Part shown: piece by piece, positions 32,654 through 37,062 of the stretch
How positions within the stretch are numbered: position 1 is the stretch's first letter
Layout: every line of letters begins with the position of its first letter
Notes under the pieces: model-generated
What the model saw: the letters and a program-made list of their open reading frames with translations, nothing else
What the model was told of the DNA's origin: nothing
The model's database searches: none
Translations under genes and position numbers: made by a program
Source of the DNA: Pirellulaceae bacterium
GTDB taxonomy: Bacteria > Planctomycetota > Planctomycetia > Pirellulales > Pirellulaceae
DNA length: 37,062 nucleotides
Assembly (NCBI GenBank): GCA_025459265.1
Contig: JALOQX010000093.1
Span: 1 to 37,062, forward strand
Direction of reading: 5' to 3'

Positions 32654-32730
32654 AGCCTCGCGCGCCGGGCCTTTCCGGGCGGCAGGCGGTCGAGCGTCTG
32701 GCGGGCGGACATGGATGGAAGGAGCACGGG

Positions 32731-33564
32731 GTGAGACGGACAGCCAGAGCGTGGAGGTGGCGGTGGGGGGCCGCGGTGGTCGCCGGCGTGGGGCTGGCCA
32801 GCGGTTGGGCGCGCGAACTGGCGGCGCAGAGCCTGCCGCCAGGCGCACCGGTCGATACCCCGCCCGCCGAGGTTGCGCCGCCCGGGTTTCTGGAAATCGT
32901 CTTCTCCGGCGGCTGGGTCGGCGTGTCGATCATGCTCTTCCTGATCGCGCTGTCCGTGACGGCCATGTACCTGGTCATCGACCATCTGTTCACGATCCGG
33001 CGGCGGGAGATCATGCCCGAGGGCCTGGCGGAACACGTCCGCGAACTGCTGCAGGCCGGACGCGTACCGGAGGCGGACCAATCCTGCCGGAACCACCCGA
33101 GTTTCCTCGCCTTCGTGCTGCTCAACGGGATCGCGGAGGTGGAGAGCGGTTGGGAGGCCGTTGAGAAAGCGATCGAAGATGCCACGGCCGAGCAGGCGGC
33201 ACGCCTGTTTCGCAGGATCGAATACCTGTCCGTGCTCGCCAACATCGCGCCGATGGTCGGCCTGCTCGGCACCGTAACAGGCATGATCATGTGCTTTCAT
33301 CGCGTGGCGGTCTCGCAGGGGACGGCGGGAGCGGCCGATCTGGCCGAGGGAATCTATCAGGCACTGGTCACGACCGTTGCCGGTCTGCTGATTGCCATTC
33401 CGGCGCTGGGGGCGTTTGCCATCTTCCGGAACCGGGTCGATCAGTTCGTGGCGGAGGCGGCATACTTGGCGCAGCATGCCTTTGCGCCGCTCAAGCGGCG
33501 GCGGGTGCCCACCAAGGTGCGACCGGCCTCCCCGCCGCTCCCACCGGGCCAGGAGAGCCGTTGA
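32731..33564 (+). CDS. TolQ/ExbB/MotA-family proton channel
   Basis: The product is 277 residues from a GTG at 32731 with AAGGAG upstream. An N-terminal signal-like segment (AAVVAGVGLASGWARELAAQ) and a Pro-rich linker precede the first core helix (WVGVSIMLFLIALSVTAMYL). Two more helices carry the family's key threonines: LANIAPMVGLLGTVTGMIMC and YQALVTTVAGLLIAIPALGA. Between helix 1 and 2 lies a cytoplasmic helical domain (LFTIRRREIMPEGLAEHVRE). The extra N-terminus is the long-form ExbB type. It overlaps the ExbD gene by TGATG. It should form the channel that couples proton flow to a TonB-like partner. Confidence 0.95.
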   Translation: MRRTARAWRWRWGAAVVAGVGLASGWARELAAQSLPPGAPVDTPPAEVAPPGFLEIVFSGGWVGVSIMLFLIALSVTAMYLVIDHLFTIRRREIMPEGLAEHVRELLQAGRVPEADQSCRNHPSFLAFVLLNGIAEVESGWEAVEKAIEDATAEQAARLFRRIEYLSVLANIAPMVGLLGTVTGMIMCFHRVAVSQGTAGAADLAEGIYQALVTTVAGLLIAIPALGAFAIFRNRVDQFVAEAAYLAQHAFAPLKRRRVPTKVRPASPPLPPGQESR

Positions 33565-33992
33565 TGCGCGTGCCAACTCATCGCTTCACCACGGCGCCGC
33601 GAATGAACATGACGCCCATGATCGACGTCGTGTTCCAGCTGATCATCTTCTTTCTGGTGTCGAGCCATCTGGCCAAGCAGGAGGTCCAGTTGAAGCTGCC
33701 GCTCCCCACGGCCCGCACGGGCCAGGATCCGGTTGAGCAGCAGGTGCCCCGGCTGACCGTCAATGTGCTGGCCGACGGCACGCTCACACTCGCCGGCCGC
33801 CGCGTGTCCGCGCAGGAGCTTGCGCTGCGGCTGCGCGAGCGTTTGACGGATGCCGGACCGGGCCTGCAGGTGCGCATTCGCAGCGACCGCAGTGCGCCGT
33901 ACAAGTTTGTCGAGCCGATCATGCTTGCCTGCGCGCGGGCCGGCATCTGGGACGTCTCGTTCGCGGTGTACCGTCCGGAGGATGTCCGCTGA
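33564..33992 (+). CDS. ExbD/TolR-family protein, first copy
   Basis: The product is 142 residues from the ATG at 33564 (TGATG overlap with the channel gene). The helix MTPMIDVVFQLIIFFLVSS carries the essential proton-carrying Asp (D21) as MTPMID. The C-terminal periplasmic domain runs through LTVNVLADGTLTLAGRRVS and LQVRIRSDRSAPYKFVEP to the end. It is one half of the pair of ExbD-like proteins here. Confidence 0.94.
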   Translation: MRVPTHRFTTAPRMNMTPMIDVVFQLIIFFLVSSHLAKQEVQLKLPLPTARTGQDPVEQQVPRLTVNVLADGTLTLAGRRVSAQELALRLRERLTDAGPGLQVRIRSDRSAPYKFVEPIMLACARAGIWDVSFAVYRPEDVR

Positions 33993-34447
33993 TGCGTCGT
34001 CCGTCGTCCTATCTCTCGCGCGGCGAGGAACTCGACGTCACGATGACGCCCTTGATCGACGTGGTCTTTCTGCTGCTGGTGTTCTTCCTGTGGACCGCAA
34101 GTTTTCAACTGGTGGAGCAGATGCTGCCGAGTCGCCTGACGGCCGTGGCGGGCGCGGCGCCGAGCCTGCGTGACGAGCCGCCGCCGCCCGAGGAGGATTT
34201 TGATCGCGTCGTCGTCCGCGTGCGCTGGCACGACGGCCAGCCTTCCTGGCAGATCAACGACACGGTCGTGGACAGCCTGGCGGAGGTGCAGCGGCGCCTG
34301 CAGGACATTGCCGCCATCAAGCGAGACGCCCCGGTCATCCTGCACCCGGCCCAGGAGGTTCCGGTCGGGCATGTGATCGACCTGTACGATGTGACGCGCC
34401 TGCTAGGGTTCGAGCGGATTCAATTCGCGGCCTCGCAGCCGATTTGA
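33992..34447 (+). CDS. ExbD/TolR-family protein, second copy
   Basis: The product is 151 residues from the ATG at 33992, again overlapping the previous stop by TGATG. The helix MTPLIDVVFLLLVFFLWTA has the conserved Asp at D23. The periplasmic part contains RVVVRVRWHDGQPSWQIND and ends with IVVHA-like VPVGHVIDLYDVTRLLGF. It is clearly paralogous to the first copy but diverged. Two ExbD-like subunits next to one ExbB-like channel suggest a heteromeric complex. Confidence 0.94.
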   Translation: MRRPSSYLSRGEELDVTMTPLIDVVFLLLVFFLWTASFQLVEQMLPSRLTAVAGAAPSLRDEPPPPEEDFDRVVVRVRWHDGQPSWQINDTVVDSLAEVQRRLQDIAAIKRDAPVILHPAQEVPVGHVIDLYDVTRLLGFERIQFAASQPI

Positions 34448-34474
34448 ACGTTTGCGCAGGTGGATGGAAGGGCT

Positions 34475-36985
34475 ATGAACGCCACCCTCTGGGCCGTGTT
34501 GCTGGCGTGCTGCGGCGGGGACGCCTGGACCTCGGCTCCCGAGTCGGCGGAGCAGCAGTTCGTGCACGGGCTGGTCGACCGGCGGCTCTTTGCCCTGGCT
34601 GATCTCGCCTGCCGTAACGAGTTGGCCCGTGCAGGGCTGACACCGCGCCAACAGGTCGAGTGGACGGTCGAGCTGATCCGCGTCCGCAGCCAGCAGGCGG
34701 CGCAGGTTGCACCCGACGCACGCAACGCGCTGTGGGCTGCGGCCCACGCGGCGGCGAGCGAATTTCTCGCGCAGTCGTCCTCGCACCCGCGACGCATCCT
34801 GGTGGAGGTGCAGGATGCCCTCACGACGCTGGCCGCCGGCGAGTTGGCACGCTGGGAGTCCGAGGTCGCGGCCGTGCCTGACGCGGCGCGGGAGGAAGCC
34901 CGCACCAGCATCCGCCAGGCCGCCCGCGCCCTGGAAGAACTTGACCAGCAACTGACGCGTGCGCTCGCCGAACAGGCGTCGAGCACCGCCGAGCGCGAGT
35001 CGCTTGCGGAGGACGAACTGTTCGCCCTGCAGAACCACGTACGGTTCCAGCTCGCACGAGCCCTCCGCAACCAGGCCCTGTGCTATCCGCCGGACAGCGA
35101 CGACCGGATCGCGGCGCTCAACTCGGCGATTGCCCAGCTCGGGCGGACGCTGCGACAACTCCAGCCCACCGACCTGCTGGCCCTGCAGGTCTACCTGGAC
35201 CTGGCCACCTGCCAGCGCCTGTTGGGCGATCTGGCGGCGGCCCGAGCGGCCCTGGACGGTCCGCTGAGCGACAGCGCGCCGGAACCGATCCGGCTGCGGG
35301 CCGCGGCCGAAACCGCCGAACTGGCGCTGGCCGCCGGTCAACCGCAGCAAGCCCTCGAGATCGTTCAACAGGCGTACGACAAATCGGTCCCTCCGACCCC
35401 GGAACTCGATTTCGTGCGGTTGCTGGCGCTGCTCACACTCTGGACCGGTACGCCGGCCGACGACCCGGACCCGCCGCCTTCTCCCTGGCAGGAACAGGCC
35501 GTCGCGGCCGTACGCCAGTTGGAGCAAACGCACGGCCCCTACTGGGGGCGACGCGGCGAGCTGGAGCTGTTGCGCGTGGCAGGGAGCGGAGTGGGAACGC
35601 GGAGCGTCGAAGTGCTCAGCCGCACGGCCGACAACCTCTACTTGCAGGGCGCGTATGACGACGCCATCGTCGCCTACGAACGTGCCGCGCGCCAGGCACG
35701 CATCGGGGGGGATGCGGCCAGCGCGTTCGAACTGGAGTACAAGGCGGGGCTCATCGAACAGCAGCGCGAACGCTATGCCACGGCCTCGCGCCGCTTCGAA
35801 CGGCTAGCACTGGACCAACCGGCGGACGGTCGCGCCGCCGCCACGCACTTGCTGGCCGCGTGGAACGCCGCGCAGGCTGCGCGTGCGGAACGGTCCGAGG
35901 CACCGCGTTATGCGCAATTGCTCGAACAGCAGTTGGCCCGGTGGCCCCTTGCCGCGGATACGCACACCGCACGCGTCTGGCTGGGCAAGCTGCGAGCGAC
36001 CGAACAGCATTGGGAAGCTGCCGTTGCCGCCTACCGCGGCATTCCCGCCGACGCGGAGCCCTTTGCCGCCATGCTGCCCGAGTTGGTGCGGTGCTGGGAG
36101 AGGTGGATCGACCAACAGCGCACCGACGATACGGTGCCGCGTGAATTAGTCGCCGACGCCGTGCAGTATTTCGACCGCGTGATCCTCTCGCCCGACGGCA
36201 CATGGCCCGCCAGTTGGACAGCCGCGCAGCGCGCCGCCGCGCTGGCCACCGCCCGCCTGCGACTGGCCTACGTGCGCGAAGGTGGTGCCGATGCCGAACG
36301 AGCGCTCCGGGCGGCGCTGGAACAAACGCCGGCGGAAGAGGATACGTGGCGCGCCAGCGCGCAGTCGCTTTTGGTCGTGGCCCTGGCCAGCCAGCCCGGC
36401 CGCGCGGAGGAAGCGTCGACACTGCTGGAAACACTCAGCGCGGGATCCCCGGATCGGCTGGTGGAAGTCGCCGAAGGACTGTCGCGAATCGTCACGCTCG
36501 CGCCCCGGCAAGTGCAGGAGTCGTTGGCCGCGTTGCAGTTGGCCGCGGCCGATCGGCTGCAGCAGAGCCAGGTGGTGTTGGATGATGCGCAGCGCCTGCG
36601 CGTCGATCAACTCCGCGCGGAAGCGCTCCACACCCTGGCACGTCACGGCGAAGCGCTGGCAGTCCTGCGCGGTCTGGCCACCCGCGCACCGGAAGACCGG
36701 GACATCCAATTGCGCTATGGGTCAGCGCTCTTGGCGAGCGACGATCCAGCGTCGGCTGATGCGGCCGTCACGCACTGGCAACAGCTCGCTCGTCGCCTGC
36801 GGCCGGAGACCGACGACTGGTATCGCGCCAAGTACTCGTTCGCCCTGGCGCTGTTCCAGCGCAACCGCCAGCGCGATCGTGCCGTGGCGGGCCAGCAGCT
36901 GCGCTACCTCAAAGCCACGTCGCAGGTAGATCAATCCAGCTGGAAACAGCAGGTCGATGAACTGCTCCAGCGCTGCCCGCTGTAG
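34475..36985 (+). CDS. large exported TPR-type helical repeat protein
   Basis: The product is 836 residues from the ATG at 34475, with GGAAGGG just upstream. A short hydrophobic N-terminus (MNATLWAVLLACCGGDAW) may be a signal or lipoprotein-like leader. The rest is Ala/Leu/Gln-rich helix, with TPR-like units throughout: QQFVHGLVDRRLFALADLA, LQVYLDLATCQRLLGDLA, LYLQGAYDDAIVAYERAAR, RYATASRRFERLALDQPADG and LHTLARHGEALAVLRGLA. A coiled-coil-like stretch lies near 130-180 (RQAARALEELDQQLTRA). It ends the operon 28 bp after the second ExbD. It may be the periplasmic partner reached by the vWA transducer. It is not recognised beyond the repeat type. Confidence 0.88.
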   Translation: MNATLWAVLLACCGGDAWTSAPESAEQQFVHGLVDRRLFALADLACRNELARAGLTPRQQVEWTVELIRVRSQQAAQVAPDARNALWAAAHAAASEFLAQSSSHPRRILVEVQDALTTLAAGELARWESEVAAVPDAAREEARTSIRQAARALEELDQQLTRALAEQASSTAERESLAEDELFALQNHVRFQLARALRNQALCYPPDSDDRIAALNSAIAQLGRTLRQLQPTDLLALQVYLDLATCQRLLGDLAAARAALDGPLSDSAPEPIRLRAAAETAELALAAGQPQQALEIVQQAYDKSVPPTPELDFVRLLALLTLWTGTPADDPDPPPSPWQEQAVAAVRQLEQTHGPYWGRRGELELLRVAGSGVGTRSVEVLSRTADNLYLQGAYDDAIVAYERAARQARIGGDAASAFELEYKAGLIEQQRERYATASRRFERLALDQPADGRAAATHLLAAWNAAQAARAERSEAPRYAQLLEQQLARWPLAADTHTARVWLGKLRATEQHWEAAVAAYRGIPADAEPFAAMLPELVRCWERWIDQQRTDDTVPRELVADAVQYFDRVILSPDGTWPASWTAAQRAAALATARLRLAYVREGGADAERALRAALEQTPAEEDTWRASAQSLLVVALASQPGRAEEASTLLETLSAGSPDRLVEVAEGLSRIVTLAPRQVQESLAALQLAAADRLQQSQVVLDDAQRLRVDQLRAEALHTLARHGEALAVLRGLATRAPEDRDIQLRYGSALLASDDPASADAAVTHWQQLARRLRPETDDWYRAKYSFALALFQRNRQRDRAVAGQQLRYLKATSQVDQSSWKQQVDELLQRCPL

Positions 36986-37062
36986 CCGCCGGAAGTGTTA
37001 GGTGATCGGCCACGCTGCGAGTCTTCTCCCCGCCCACCCTGTGTCGGCGGCTCGCTGGACTG
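36986..37062. other. end of window, no gene seen
   Basis: The last 77 bp after the TPR stop hold no start, hairpin with U-run or repeat that I can support. Confidence 0.5.

Overview
The window reads as a chromosome segment of a planctomycete, most likely from the Pirellula-like group. The composition is GC-rich with G/C at third codon positions. Two membrane proteins carry features typical of that phylum, one of them a FSLxxLL-type motif. There is a TolQ/ExbD cluster flanked by TPR and von Willebrand A (vWA) genes, and several short intergenic repeats of a kind I associate with planctomycete genomes. This assignment is inference; no rRNA or tRNA lies here to settle it. I annotate 31 protein genes and see no CRISPR array, insertion sequence, tRNA or rRNA.

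Layout. 1-896 (-): partial SLC13-type anion permease. 1177-9795 (-): an L-arabinose utilisation operon transcribed araB, araD, araA, sodium-solute symporter, secreted GH51 arabinofuranosidase, small membrane protein. The secreted enzyme would release arabinose from polymers, the symporter import it, and AraA/AraB/AraD convert it to xylulose 5-phosphate. No regulator is encoded here. 9869-13098 (-): a membrane-anchored unknown, a voltage-sensor-like membrane protein without a pore, and a Tat-exported aldo/keto reductase. 13430-15631 (+): glycogen debranching enzyme. 15796-18135: a CorA-like protein, an SMP-30/gluconolactonase-like exported protein and a divergent SRPBCC gene that looks truncated. 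18334-21091 (-): carbamoyltransferase and shikimate dehydrogenase. 21194-21949 (+): membrane protein.

21993-28702 (-): def, fmt, a small membrane protein, miaB, an ABC ATPase and a permease with a large beta-propeller-like insert. The last three genes overlap each other. 28945-36985 (+): vWA protein, TPR protein, LRR lipoprotein, exported methyltransferase, TolQ/ExbB channel, two ExbD/TolR proteins and a large TPR protein, with repeated ATGA and TGATG start/stop overlaps.

The most interesting point is in this last cluster. The single membrane helix of the vWA protein carries the S-x3-H motif of TonB and TolA (LLSLCFH, against LLSVCIH in E. coli TonB). This suggests a proton-motive-force transducer in which a vWA domain replaces the usual TonB/TolA C-terminal domain; no TonB, TolA, TolB or Pal gene is present. 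Other points worth a second look are the pore-less voltage sensor (six arginines at every third residue, then a coiled coil), a composite intergenic repeat that supplies the stop codon and C-terminal tail of two unrelated genes, and a 25-bp hairpin that pairs fully only in the minus-strand transcript.
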